DNA of 64,000 nt, from assembly GCF_012952065.1 (NCBI RefSeq), contig NZ_JABCJJ010000003.1, positions 124,001 through 188,000 of the forward strand. The letters are read 5' to 3'. This stretch comes from Cellulomonas fimi (GTDB lineage: Bacteria > Actinomycetota > Actinomycetes > Actinomycetales > Cellulomonadaceae). Below the pieces are notes generated by a model. The model saw only the letters and a list, made by a program, of their open reading frames with translations, was not told the origin of the DNA and ran no database searches. How positions within the stretch are numbered: the first letter of the stretch is position 1; every line of letters begins with the position of its first letter. Position numbers and translations under genes: made by a program. Of the stretch, positions 40,560-50,573 are shown piece by piece.

Positions 40560-41597
40560 GTGTCCCCGACACCGATCCAGTCCCGCACCCGCTTGGCCGA
40601 CCTCGCCGAGCAGGCGGGCGTCAGCACCGCGACGGTCTCGCGCGTGCTCAACGGCAAGCAGGGCGTCTCTGCGCAGACCCGCCAGGCCGTGCTCGCCGCG
40701 CTCGACGTCCTCGGGTACGAGCGCCCGGACAAGCTGCGCACGCGGTCGGCCGGGCTCGTCGGCCTCGTCGTCCCCGAGCTGACGAACCCGGTGTTCCCGA
40801 CCTTCGCCCAGTTCATCGAGTCGATGCTCTCGGCACGCGGCTACACGCCCCTGCTCTGCACGCAGTCCCCCGGCGGCACGACCGAGGACGAGTACGTCGA
40901 GATGCTCCTCGAGCACCGCGTCGACGGCATCGTCTTCGTCTCCGGCCTCCACGCCGACACCACCGCGAGCCGCGAGCGCTACCACCAGCTGCGCAGCCGC
41001 GGTCTGCCGATCGTCCTGGTCAACGGCTACGCCGAGGGCGTCGACGCCCCGTTCGTCTCGACCGACGACGCCGCGGCGATGGAGCTCGCCGTGCGGCACC
41101 TCGTCTCGCTCGGGCACCGCGACATCGGGCTCGCGATCGGGCCCGACCGCTTCGTGCCGGCCCAGCGCAAGGTCGCGGCGTTCGCCGACGGGCTGCGGCG
41201 GCACCTCGACGTGGCCGACGCCGACCCGCACGTCGTGACGACGCTGTTCACCGTCGAGGGCGGCCAGGCCGCGGCCGCCGAGCTCATCACGGCGGGGCAC
41301 ACGGCGATCGTGTGCGGCTCGGACCTGATGGCCCTCGGCGCGATCCGGGCGGCCCGTGCGCGTGGTCTCGTGGTCCCCGCGGACGTGTCCGTGGTCGGGT
41401 TCGACGACTCCCCCCTCATCGCGTTCACCGACCCCCCGCTGACGACGATCCGCCAGCCGGTCATGGCGATGGGCGAGGCAGCGGTGAGCGCGCTGGTGGC
41501 CGAGATCGGCGGCACCCGGGCGCCGCGCACCGAGCTGCTCTTCCACCCCGAGCTCGTCGTCCGCGGCTCGACGGGCGCGGCGCCCGCCGTACGCTGA
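40560..41597 (+). CDS. LacI-family transcriptional regulator of the maltose locus (MalR-like)
   Basis: The 345-residue protein has the LacI helix-turn-helix (LADLAEQAGVSTATVSRVLN), hinge, and sugar-sensing domain ending VVGFDDSPLIAFTDPPLTTI. It is divergent from malE and precedes a GH13 alpha-glucosidase gene, so it probably responds to maltose or a maltodextrin and controls both directions. GTG start with GAGGAGG upstream. The CTTGCAAG palindrome in the intergenic region is the likely operator. Confidence 0.92.
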   Translation: MSPTPIQSRTRLADLAEQAGVSTATVSRVLNGKQGVSAQTRQAVLAALDVLGYERPDKLRTRSAGLVGLVVPELTNPVFPTFAQFIESMLSARGYTPLLCTQSPGGTTEDEYVEMLLEHRVDGIVFVSGLHADTTASRERYHQLRSRGLPIVLVNGYAEGVDAPFVSTDDAAAMELAVRHLVSLGHRDIGLAIGPDRFVPAQRKVAAFADGLRRHLDVADADPHVVTTLFTVEGGQAAAAELITAGHTAIVCGSDLMALGAIRAARARGLVVPADVSVVGFDDSPLIAFTDPPLTTIRQPVMAMGEAAVSALVAEIGGTRAPRTELLFHPELVVRGSTGAAPAVR

Positions 41598-41679
41598 GAC
41601 GCGACGTGCGCCCGCGGTCGACCGCGACCCGGCGCGCCCCCGGGGCGACGCCCCCTCCCGACGACGGCAGGAACCCTTC

Positions 41680-43443
41680 GTGACCGACTCGCGCCTTGAT
41701 CTCGTGACGACCACCACGCTCGTCCACCCGCCGAGCGGGCCGCACGCCGAGTGGTGGCGGCGGGCCGTGATCTACCAGGTCTACCCGCGGTCGTTCGCCG
41801 ACTCCTCGGGCGACGGGATCGGCGACCTGCCCGGCGTCACCGACCGGCTCGAGCACCTGGCCGCCCTCGGCATCGACGCCGTCTGGCTCTCGCCGTTCTA
41901 CCGCTCCCCGCAGGCCGACGCGGGGTACGACGTGGCCGACTACCGCGACGTCGACCCGATCTTCGGCACCCTCGGGGACTTCGACGACCTCCTGGTGCGG
42001 GCGCACCGCCTCGGGATCCGGGTGATCGTCGACCTCGTGCCGAACCACACCTCCGACGAGCACGCCTGGTTCAGGGCAGCCCTGGCGGCCGGGCCCGGCA
42101 GCCCCGAGCGCGCGCGGTACGTCTTCCGCGCCGGCAAGGGCCCCGACGGGAGCGAGCCGCCCAACAACTGGACCTCGGTCTTCGGCGGCCCCGCCTGGAC
42201 CCGGGTCGACGACGGCGAGTGGTACCTCCATCTCTTCGACACCCGCCAGCCGGACCTGGACTGGGAGCACCCCGAGGTCCGCACCGAGTTCGAGGACGTG
42301 CTCCGCTTCTGGCTCGACCGCGGCGTCGACGGGTTCCGGATCGACGTGGCGCACGGGCTCGTGAAGGCACCGGGACTGCCCGACTGGGACGGCGAGGTCT
42401 CCATGATCGAGGGCAGCGACGCGGTCCCCGGCGCCGACGCGGGCGACACGGACCTCGTGGAGGAGAGCGCGGCGGGCGCCGGCAACCGCGGCCCGATGTT
42501 CGACCAGGACGGCGTCCACGAGATCTACCGCGACTGGCACCGCGTCCTCGCCGGGTACGAGGGCGACCGCGCACTGGTCGCGGAGGCCTGGGTCGAGCCG
42601 CTCGAGCGCCTCGCGCGGTACGTCCGTCCCGACGAGATGCACCAGGCGTTCAACTTCTCGTTCCTCACCACGCGGTGGGACGCGGCGGCTCTGCGCCGGG
42701 TCGTGACGGCGTCGCTCGAGGCGAACGACGCCGTCGGCGCCCCGACGACCTGGGTGCTCTCCAACCACGACGTCGTCCGGCACACCTCGCGGCTCGGCCT
42801 GCGCGACGCCGGGTCCCGCCCCAAGGGGATCGGCCACGACGACGAGCAGCCCGACGAGGAGCTGGGCCTGCGGCGCGGGCGCGCGGCGACCCTCCTCATG
42901 CTGGGCCTGCCCGGCTCGGCGTACCTGTTCCAGGGCGAGGAGCTCGGGCTGCCCGAGCACACGGCGCTCGACGACGACCTGCGGCAGGACCCCGCCTGGT
43001 GGCGGTCCGGGCACACCGAGCGCGGTCGCGACGGCTGCCGGGTCCCGCTGCCGTGGGCCGCGGACGCACCGGGCTTCGGGTTCTCGCCGACCGGCGCGAC
43101 GTGGCTGCCCCAGCCCGCGTCCTGGGCGAGGTACGCGCTCGACGCCCAGCGCGGCGTCGCCGGGTCGACGTACGAGCTGTACCGGGCCGCGCTCGACCTG
43201 CGGCGCGACCTCGAGCTGGGCACCGGCTCGCTCGGCTGGGTCGACGGGCTGCCGGGGGCGGACCCGGCGACCACGCTGGTGCTCGCCAACCGCGCGGTGC
43301 TCGTTCTCGCGAACCTCGGCGCGGGGCCGGTCGCCCTGCCGGAGCGCGCCGAGGTGCTGGTCGCGAGCGGCCCGCTCGAGGGCACGACGGACGCCGTCTC
43401 GGTGCCGGCGGACACGACGGTCTGGGTGCGCCTGCCCGGCTGA
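41680..43443 (+). CDS. GH13 alpha-glucosidase (oligo-1,6-glucosidase/maltase type)
   Basis: The 587-residue protein shows WWRRAVIYQVYPRSFADSSG, DLVPNHTSDEHAWFRAAL, GFRIDVAHGLVK with the nucleophile Asp, LVAEAWVEPLE with the acid/base Glu, and VLSNHDVVRH with the third catalytic Asp, plus a C-terminal beta domain. It lacks a signal peptide and should hydrolyse maltose and short malto- or isomalto-oligosaccharides in the cytoplasm. The GTG start follows AGGAA, 82 bp after the MalR-like gene. Confidence 0.93.
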   Translation: MTDSRLDLVTTTTLVHPPSGPHAEWWRRAVIYQVYPRSFADSSGDGIGDLPGVTDRLEHLAALGIDAVWLSPFYRSPQADAGYDVADYRDVDPIFGTLGDFDDLLVRAHRLGIRVIVDLVPNHTSDEHAWFRAALAAGPGSPERARYVFRAGKGPDGSEPPNNWTSVFGGPAWTRVDDGEWYLHLFDTRQPDLDWEHPEVRTEFEDVLRFWLDRGVDGFRIDVAHGLVKAPGLPDWDGEVSMIEGSDAVPGADAGDTDLVEESAAGAGNRGPMFDQDGVHEIYRDWHRVLAGYEGDRALVAEAWVEPLERLARYVRPDEMHQAFNFSFLTTRWDAAALRRVVTASLEANDAVGAPTTWVLSNHDVVRHTSRLGLRDAGSRPKGIGHDDEQPDEELGLRRGRAATLLMLGLPGSAYLFQGEELGLPEHTALDDDLRQDPAWWRSGHTERGRDGCRVPLPWAADAPGFGFSPTGATWLPQPASWARYALDAQRGVAGSTYELYRAALDLRRDLELGTGSLGWVDGLPGADPATTLVLANRAVLVLANLGAGPVALPERAEVLVASGPLEGTTDAVSVPADTTVWVRLPG

Positions 43444-43500
43444 CGTCCGCCGTCTCCTGCTGGACGGGCGCCCGAGGACGGACGTCGGTACGGTCACGGG

Positions 43501-43920
43501 ATGGGGACCGTGCAGCGCAGGAGGCTGCCGGCCTGCGCGTTCACCGCCGGTGCGGTGCTCGCCGTCGCGGGCTGCGCCTCGCTGAGCCCCGACCCGAGCG
43601 CAGCGGCGAGCGTCGCGACGCAGCTCCACCAGGCCGTCGCGGACGGCGACGGCGAGGCCGCCTGCGCCCTGCTGGCTCCCGCCGTGATCGAGGAGCTCGA
43701 GGACGAGTCGGCCGCGGACTGCGCGGTCGCGGTCCTGGAGGCCGAGGTCCCCGCCCCCTCCGACGTGCTCGAGACCCACGCCTACGGACGTCAGGCGCAG
43801 GTGACGACGGGCCGGGACGTCGTGTTCCTCACCGTGTCCGGCGCCCGGTGGGTCGTCACGGCCGCGGGCTGCACGCCCCGGCCGGAGCGGCCGTACGACT
43901 GCACCGTCTCGGGAGGCTGA
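43501..43920 (+). CDS. Small hypothetical lipoprotein
   Basis: The 139-residue protein has an N-terminal Arg patch, a hydrophobic segment and lipobox VAGC (Cys25). The mature part is acidic and Ala-rich with four more cysteines (CALLAPAVIEELEDE, AADCAVAVLEAE, AAGCTPRP, YDCTVSGG) that could form two disulfides. It resembles small extracytoplasmic NTF2-like lipoproteins in outline, but I do not recognise a family. It is followed after 1 bp by a tiny membrane protein gene and then a DUF6766 gene, so the three probably form one unit. Confidence 0.7.
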   Translation: MGTVQRRRLPACAFTAGAVLAVAGCASLSPDPSAAASVATQLHQAVADGDGEAACALLAPAVIEELEDESAADCAVAVLEAEVPAPSDVLETHAYGRQAQVTTGRDVVFLTVSGARWVVTAAGCTPRPERPYDCTVSGG

Positions 43921-43921
43921 C

Positions 43922-44005
43922 GTGCGCGTCCTCTACGTGACCTGCCTCGTCGGGGTGCTCCTCGGCCTGGCGTACTTCGCGACGATCGGGCTGCTGCAGC
44001 GATGA
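43922..44005 (+). CDS. 27-residue single-pass membrane micropeptide
   Basis: A short frame starting GTG reads VRVLYVTCLVGVLLGLAYFA followed by TIGLLQR: one hydrophobic helix with basic residues at both ends. GGGAGG lies at ideal distance before the GTG, inside the end of the lipoprotein gene. Its stop overlaps the ATG of the DUF6766 gene (ATGA at 44002-44005), so it looks translationally coupled. Function unknown; it may be a regulator or subunit of the DUF6766 membrane protein. Confidence 0.7.
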   Translation: MRVLYVTCLVGVLLGLAYFATIGLLQR

Positions 44006-44706
44006 GCGCGACGACGGGCGGGCGCGGCCGGGTGCGCACCGCGCTGCGAGAGAACGGCCTCACGCTCTTCTTCGGCGGCATCTTCCTCGCGGCGCTGACC
44101 GGGCAGGCCGCGACCGGGGTCGCGTTCTACAACGGCGAGCAGCTGGGCGCCGGCCTCGAGCCCGTCACGTTCTGGCGGTACGTCACGTCCTCGTCGTTCG
44201 CGGTGGACGTGGCCGAGAACTGGCAGTCGGAGTACCTGCAGTTCCTGCTCTACATCGTCGCGACGGTGTGGCTGCTGCAGCGGGGGTCGCCCGAGTCCAA
44301 GGAGCTGGACAAGCCGGGACGTGAGTCGGACGAGACGCAGCTCGTGGCCGAGCACTCGAACGACGACTCCCCGGCCTGGGCCCGGGTCCGGGGCTGGCGG
44401 CTGTCGGTCTACTCGCACTCGCTGAGCCTGGTGATGGGGCTGCTCTTCGCCCTCTCGTGGCTCGTCCAGTCGATCGCCGGTGTGAGTGCGTTCAACGAGG
44501 TGCAGCTGCGCGACCTGCAGGACCCGGTGACATGGTCGGAGTACCTGACGCTGCCGGAGTTCTGGAACCGGACCCTGCAGAACTGGCAGTCGGAGTTCCT
44601 CGCCGTGGCCAGCATGGTCGTCCTGGCCATCTACCTGCGCGAACGCGGCTCGCCGGAGTCCAAGCCCGTGGGTGCGGCGCACGACGACACCGGGATGACG
44701 GGCTGA
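44002..44706 (+). CDS. DUF6766 family membrane protein with internal duplication
   Basis: The 234-residue protein has four membrane segments in two similar halves. Each half carries NWQSE-Y/F-L at residues 73 and 194 followed by a membrane helix and the motif RGSPESK (YIVATVWLLQRGSPESKEL versus VVLAIYLRERGSPESKPVG). A charged loop (about 100-130) joins them. The repeat suggests origin by gene duplication. The family's function is not established. It is coupled to the micropeptide gene by a 4-bp overlap and converges on dusB. Confidence 0.8.
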   Translation: MSATTGGRGRVRTALRENGLTLFFGGIFLAALTGQAATGVAFYNGEQLGAGLEPVTFWRYVTSSSFAVDVAENWQSEYLQFLLYIVATVWLLQRGSPESKELDKPGRESDETQLVAEHSNDDSPAWARVRGWRLSVYSHSLSLVMGLLFALSWLVQSIAGVSAFNEVQLRDLQDPVTWSEYLTLPEFWNRTLQNWQSEFLAVASMVVLAIYLRERGSPESKPVGAAHDDTGMTG

Positions 44707-44707
44707 A

Positions 44708-44726
44708 CGGGCGGCTCAGCCGCCCG
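44708..44726. terminator. Bidirectional terminator hairpin between DUF6766 gene and dusB
   Basis: CGGGCGGC-TCA-GCCGCCCG is a perfect 8-bp stem with a three-base loop lying between the two convergent stop codons and including the dusB stop. With only 9 bp between the genes it is well placed to end transcription from both sides. Confidence 0.65.
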
Positions 44727-45879
44727 AGACGCTGAGCTCGGCCTCGTGCAGGGCCCGGCGGAAGTCCTCGCTCAGCTCGCGCGAGTCGAGCCAGCCGGCG
44801 GGCAGCGACGGGCGCTTGGGCGACCCGGCGCGCCCGCGCTGCCCCTCGGCCGCCTCCCCCGGGTACGGCTGGTCGAGATCGAGCGTCGCGAGCAGGTCGT
44901 CGAGCTCGGTCAGCGTCGACACCAGGCCGAGCGCGGCGCGGAGCTGCCCACCCACCACGTAGCCCTTGAGGTACCACGCCATGTGCTTGCGCATCTCGCG
45001 CAGCGCCTTGCTCTCCTCGCCGAAGTGCTCGACCATCAGCTCGGCGTGCCGGCGGATCACGGTCGCCACCTCGCGCAGCCCGGGCCGCACGCGCTCGTCG
45101 GACCCGGCGAACGCCGCGGCCAGGTCCGCGAACAGCCACGGCCGGCCCTGGCACCCCCGGCCGACGACGACGCCGTCGCACCCGGTCCGCTCGACCATCG
45201 CCAGGGCGTCCTCGGCGGACCAGATGTCGCCGTTGCCGAGCACGGGGATGTCCGTCACGGCCTCCTTGAGTCGCGCGATCGCCTCCCAGTCGGCTGTCCC
45301 GGAGTAGTAGTCGGCCGCGGTGCGCGCGTGCAGGGCGACCGCCGCGACCCCGACGTCCTGCGCGACCCGGCCGGCCTCGAGGTACGTGAGGTGGTCCGCG
45401 TCGATGCCCTTGCGCATCTTCACGGTCACCGGGACGCCGTAGGGTGCCGCGGCGTCGACGGCGGAGCGGACGATCGAGGTGAACAGGTCCCGCTTCCACG
45501 GCAGCACCGCTCCCCCGCCCTTGCGCGTCACCTTGGGCACGGGGCAGCCGAAGTTGAGGTCGACGTGGTCTGCGCGGTCCTCGGCGGCGATCATGCGGAC
45601 CGCGGCGCCCACGGTCGCAGGGTCGACGCCGTAGACCTGGACCGACCGCGGCTTCTCGTCGGGCTCGTGCGAGATGATCCGCAGCGACTCCTCCCCGCGC
45701 TCGACGAGCGCCCGCGAGGTCACCATCTCCGCGACGTACAGCCCGGCGCCGCTCTCGCGGCACAGTCGGCGGAACGCGGCGTTCGTGACACCTGCCATGG
45801 GCGCCAGCACGACGGGGGTGTCGATGCTGAGCGGCCCGATGCGCAGCGGCGGCAGGAGACGCGTGGAGGTGACTGTCAC
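44716..45879 (-). CDS. dusB: tRNA-dihydrouridine synthase
   Basis: The 387-residue FMN enzyme has VVLAPMAGVTNAAFRRL, LNFGCPVPKVTRKGGGAVLP with the catalytic Cys, VTVKMRKGID, ALHARTAADYYSG and VLGNGDIWSAEDAL. It reduces specific uridines in the tRNA D-loop. The C-terminal region is somewhat extended with a low-complexity stretch near residues 345-355. It lies 12 bp downstream of glyS on the same strand and is likely co-transcribed with it. Confidence 0.95.
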   Translation of the reverse strand: MTVTSTRLLPPLRIGPLSIDTPVVLAPMAGVTNAAFRRLCRESGAGLYVAEMVTSRALVERGEESLRIISHEPDEKPRSVQVYGVDPATVGAAVRMIAAEDRADHVDLNFGCPVPKVTRKGGGAVLPWKRDLFTSIVRSAVDAAAPYGVPVTVKMRKGIDADHLTYLEAGRVAQDVGVAAVALHARTAADYYSGTADWEAIARLKEAVTDIPVLGNGDIWSAEDALAMVERTGCDGVVVGRGCQGRPWLFADLAAAFAGSDERVRPGLREVATVIRRHAELMVEHFGEESKALREMRKHMAWYLKGYVVGGQLRAALGLVSTLTELDDLLATLDLDQPYPGEAAEGQRGRAGSPKRPSLPAGWLDSRELSEDFRRALHEAELSVSGG

Positions 45880-45891
45880 CGCACCAGTGTC

Positions 45892-47277
<1,386 letters not shown>

Positions 47278-47367
47278 GGAGGATCACCTTCGGCAGGGCC
47301 CCGACCTGGCTGGCCGGGGGCGGACGTCACAGGCTACCGGGACGACCGGAGGCGACGGCGCGTCCTT

Positions 47368-47403
47368 TGACAATCATTCTCAGCGAACTGAGAATGATTG
47401 TCA
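47368..47403. promoter_or_regulatory. Paired Zur-like operator overlapping the start of the zinc-binding-protein gene
   Basis: TGACAATCATTCTCAG and its exact reverse complement are separated by CGAA, giving a perfect 16-bp inverted repeat. Each arm contains TGACAATCATTCTCA, itself nearly palindromic and close to the actinobacterial Zur-box pattern (TGA-AAT-ATT-TCA). The second arm ends on the A of the znuA start codon. Zinc-dependent repression is strongly suggested. Confidence 0.85.
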
Positions 47404-48290
47404 TGACGCCACGTTCCCGCGCTGCCCTGACCGTCGTCGCCGCCTCGGCCCTCGTGCTCGCCGGGTGCGCGACGTCCGACCCGGAGAGCGCCCCGGCCGA
47501 CGACGGCGTGGACGGCGCAGGCGTCGAGGTCCTGGCGTCCTTCTACCCGCTCCAGTACGTCGCCGAGCGCGTCGGCGGCGACGGCGTCGTCGTCGACACG
47601 CTGACGCCGCCCGGCGCGGAGCCGCACGACGTCGAGCTCTCGCCGCGCCAGGTGCGCACCGTCGGGGAGAGCGACCTGGTCGTCTACCTCTCCGGGTTCC
47701 AGCCGGCGGTCGACGAGGCCGTCACCGCTCGGACCCCCGGTCGCGTCGTGGATGCGGCCGAGGTCGTCGGCGGGTCGCTCGACCAGCACTTCTGGCTCGA
47801 CCCCGAGCTGCTCGCCGCCGTCGTGGCGCCCGTTGCCGCTGCGCTCACCGAGATCGACCCCACGCGCGCAGACGACTACGCGAAGAACGCGGCGGCGCTC
47901 GAGGGGGAGCTCGCCGACCTCACCGCCGAGCTCCAGGCGGGCCTCGCGTCGTGCGAGCGGAAGGTCGTCGTGACGCCGCACGAGTCGTTCGGCTACCTCA
48001 CGGCGAAGCACGGTCTGGAGCAGGTGGGGATGTCTGGGCTCGACCCCGACTCGGAGCCGTCGCCGGCCCGGCTCCGCGAGATCGGTGACATCGTCCGCGC
48101 CGAGGGAGTGACCACCATCTTCAGCGAGCCGCTGGGTGACCCCGAGGTCGCCCGGACGCTCGCGTCCGACCTCGGGATCGAGGTCGGCGTGCTGGACCCC
48201 CTCGAGAACCAGACCGACCCGGACTCGGACTACCGTGGCGTCATGGAGCAGAACCTCCGCGTCCTGCGCGACGCGCTCGGATGCGCATGA
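47403..48290 (+). CDS. znuA: Zinc ABC transporter substrate-binding lipoprotein
   Basis: The 295-residue cluster A-I metal-binding lipoprotein has lipobox LAGC (Cys22) and the metal-ligand regions GAEPHDVELSP, LDQHFWLDPELL, VTPHESFGYL and TIFSEPLGDPE. It lacks the His/Asp-rich loop found in many zinc-specific relatives. The ATG at 47403 gives a proper signal; ATGs at 47367 and 47394 are also in frame. No ribosome site precedes any of them, because the region is occupied by the paired Zur-like operator, so a leaderless message is likely. First gene of znuACB. Confidence 0.92.
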   Translation: MTPRSRAALTVVAASALVLAGCATSDPESAPADDGVDGAGVEVLASFYPLQYVAERVGGDGVVVDTLTPPGAEPHDVELSPRQVRTVGESDLVVYLSGFQPAVDEAVTARTPGRVVDAAEVVGGSLDQHFWLDPELLAAVVAPVAAALTEIDPTRADDYAKNAAALEGELADLTAELQAGLASCERKVVVTPHESFGYLTAKHGLEQVGMSGLDPDSEPSPARLREIGDIVRAEGVTTIFSEPLGDPEVARTLASDLGIEVGVLDPLENQTDPDSDYRGVMEQNLRVLRDALGCA

Positions 48291-49063
48291 CGGCCGCCGT
48301 CCTGGCGCGCGGCGTGCGGGTCGTCCTCGGCGGCAACGAGATCCTGCGCGGGGTCGACGTCACCGCCCAGGACGGTGAGGTCGTGGCGCTGCTGGGAGCG
48401 AACGGCTCCGGCAAGTCGACCTTCGTGCGGGCCCTCGTGGGTGCCGTACCGCTCACGTCCGGTCAGGTCGAGCTGCTCGGCCGTCCGCTCGGCCCCGCGG
48501 TCCGCTGGGAGCGGATCGGCTACGTGCCGCAGCGGGTCAGCGCCGCGACGGGTGTCCCCGCGACCGCCGGGGAGGTCGTGACCTCGGGTCTGCTCCACGG
48601 GCGCCGGCTGCGCCCGCCACGTCGCTCGCGCACGGCCGTGCGCGACGCGCTCGAGCTCGTGGGCCTCGCGGACCGGGTCGACCGGCCCGTGCGCGAGCTC
48701 TCCGGAGGTCAGCAGCAGCGCGTTCTCATCGCACGGGCGCTGGTGCGCGACCCCGAGCTCCTGGTGCTGGACGAGCCGGTGGCCGGCGTCGACCTCACGA
48801 GCCAGAAGGCGTTCGCGTCGACGCTGACGACGCTCGCCGCCCGCGGCCGGACGGTCCTCGTCGTCCTCCACGAGCTGGGGGCGCTCGCACCGCTCGTCCA
48901 GCGCGCCGTCGTCCTGCGCCACGGTGCGGTCGTCCACGACGGCGCGCCCCCCCAGCCCACGCGCGAGCACGGAGGGGCCGACCACGACCACGTGCACCCG
49001 CACGATCCTGCCGATGACCTGGCGGGCGAGGGCCCGGTCGGCCTGCGGGGGTGGGGGCCCTGA
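48287..49063 (+). CDS. znuC: Zinc ABC transporter ATPase
   Basis: The 258-residue ATPase has Walker A GANGSGKSTFVRAL, Q-loop IGYVPQRVS, signature [15 protein letters not shown] and Walker B LLVLDEPVAGVD. The C-terminus carries a His/Asp-rich tail (DHDHVHPHDPADD) that could bind zinc and is a useful pointer to metal transport. Its ATG overlaps the znuA stop by 4 bp; an ATG at 48281 is also possible. Its stop overlaps the znuB start. Confidence 0.93.
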   Translation: MTAAVLARGVRVVLGGNEILRGVDVTAQDGEVVALLGANGSGKSTFVRALVGAVPLTSGQVELLGRPLGPAVRWERIGYVPQRVSAATGVPATAGEVVTSGLLHGRRLRPPRRSRTAVRDALELVGLADRVDRPVRELSGGQQQRVLIARALVRDPELLVLDEPVAGVDLTSQKAFASTLTTLAARGRTVLVVLHELGALAPLVQRAVVLRHGAVVHDGAPPQPTREHGGADHDHVHPHDPADDLAGEGPVGLRGWGP

Positions 49064-49959
49064 TGGACGAGCTCGCCGGCATGGTCGGCGACCCCCTGAT
49101 GCAGCGGGCCTTGCTCGCCGCCCTGCTGGTGGGACTGGCCGCGCCCGTGGTGGGCACCTACCTCGTGCAGCGCCGGCTCAGCCTGCTGGGAGACGGCGTG
49201 GGGCATGTCGCGCTGACCGGGGTCGCGCTCGGCTGGCTGGTCGGGAGCGTCATGGGGCTCGTGCCGCAGGACGCCCTCGCGGTGCCCGGCGCGATCGTCG
49301 TCGCCGTGATCGGTGCCGTGGTCATCGAGCTCGTGCGCGAGCGCGGGCGCACCAGCGGCGACGTCGCGCTGGCGCTGATGTTCTACGGCGGCATCGCGGG
49401 GGGCGTGCTGCTCATCTCGATCGCGGGCGGGACCAGCGCCAACCTCATGGCCTACCTGTTCGGCTCCATCTCGACCGTCTCGAGAGGTGACCTCGGGCTC
49501 ACCGTCGCCCTGACGGCGCTGATCCTCGTCGTCGGGGTGGGCCTGCGCACCGCGCTCTTCGCCGTCTCCCACGACGAGGAGTTCGCCCACGCCGCGGGCC
49601 TGCCCGTCCGGGCCCTCAACGTCGCGACCGCCGTGGTCGCCGCGCTCACCGTGACCGTGTCGATGCGGGTCGTCGGGCTGCTGCTCGTGAGCGCGTTGAT
49701 GATCGTCCCGGTGGCGGTCGCGCAGCTCGTCGCGGCGTCGTTCGCTCGGACGATGAGCCTCGCGATGGCGATCGGCGTGGTTGTGTGCGTCACCGGGCTG
49801 TCGTTGACCTACTGGTACGACCTCTCCCCCGGCGCCACGATCGTGGTGCTCGCCGTCGGCGTCTACACGGTCGTGGCGCTCGTGCGCCCCCTGGTCCAGC
49901 GACGCCGCCCCGTCGACCCGCACCCGCAGGTGCCGGACGACGTGCGGGTGGCGGCCTGA
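49063..49959 (+). CDS. znuB: Zinc ABC transporter permease
   Basis: The 298-residue protein has about eight membrane helices and the cluster-9 metal permease motifs: GTYLVQRRLSLLGDGVGHVA near the start, LMFYGGIAGGVLL, HDEEFAHAAGLPVRAL, and RVVGLLLVSALMIVPVAVAQ. It starts at the ATG that shares its A with the znuC stop (TGATG). It completes the binding protein-ATPase-permease set for high-affinity zinc uptake, presumably induced when zinc is scarce. Confidence 0.94.
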   Translation: MDELAGMVGDPLMQRALLAALLVGLAAPVVGTYLVQRRLSLLGDGVGHVALTGVALGWLVGSVMGLVPQDALAVPGAIVVAVIGAVVIELVRERGRTSGDVALALMFYGGIAGGVLLISIAGGTSANLMAYLFGSISTVSRGDLGLTVALTALILVVGVGLRTALFAVSHDEEFAHAAGLPVRALNVATAVVAALTVTVSMRVVGLLLVSALMIVPVAVAQLVAASFARTMSLAMAIGVVVCVTGLSLTYWYDLSPGATIVVLAVGVYTVVALVRPLVQRRRPVDPHPQVPDDVRVAA

Positions 49960-49965
49960 CCCGCA

Positions 49966-50571
49966 GTGGGGGGCATCCCGACCTTCCTCGGCCTGGCGGA
50001 GCTCAGCTTCCCGCGCCTGGTCGCGGCGCTCTTCGTGGTCGTGCTGCTGCGGGCGCAGGCCACGTACTGGCTGGGCCGCGCGGTGGCCTCGACCGTGCGG
50101 TCACGGGCCCGGCGTGCCGCGCGCGGCGGCGGCGGCGACCTACGTCACCGCGCGGGGGCGGGGCTCGCTCGACGGTGGGCCGACGTCGCCGCCCGCGTGG
50201 AGCGGTGGTCGCACGGCCCGGGTGGACGGCGGGCCGTGGCTCTGCTGCAGCGCTGGGGACCGGTCGCGGTCACGTCGAGCTTCCTCACCGTCGGCGTCCA
50301 GACCGCCGTGAACGCCGCCGCCGGGCTGACGCGCATGCCGTTCCGGCGGTACCTCGTCGCCATGGTCCCCGGCTGCCTCGCGTGGGCGTTCGTCTACGCG
50401 ACCGTGGGGTTCGGGGCGTTGTACGGCGCCGTGGCCGTGGCCGCGGGCTCTCCGTGGGCCGTGTCGGGGGTGGTCGTCGTGCTGGTCGCCGTCGTCGCGG
50501 TCGTGCTGCGACGCCGCCGTCGGATGGCCGGGGCGCAGGGCGTGGAGCGCGATACCGCGGGTTCCCGGTAG
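49966..50571 (+). CDS. DedA-like (VTT-domain) membrane protein
   Basis: The 201-residue protein has three or four hydrophobic segments and the DedA-type pattern of an embedded helix before MPFRRYLVAMVPGCLAWAFV. The usual conserved Arg/Pro motif of the family is replaced by SSFLTVGVQTAVNAAAG, so assignment is partial. DedA proteins act in lipid-carrier flipping and envelope homeostasis; uppS, which makes the polyprenyl carrier, is encoded convergently next door, an interesting coincidence. GTG start 6 bp after znuB, so it may be in the zinc operon. Confidence 0.65.
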   Translation: MGGIPTFLGLAELSFPRLVAALFVVVLLRAQATYWLGRAVASTVRSRARRAARGGGGDLRHRAGAGLARRWADVAARVERWSHGPGGRRAVALLQRWGPVAVTSSFLTVGVQTAVNAAAGLTRMPFRRYLVAMVPGCLAWAFVYATVGFGALYGAVAVAAGSPWAVSGVVVVLVAVVAVVLRRRRRMAGAQGVERDTAGSR

Positions 50572-50573
50572 CG

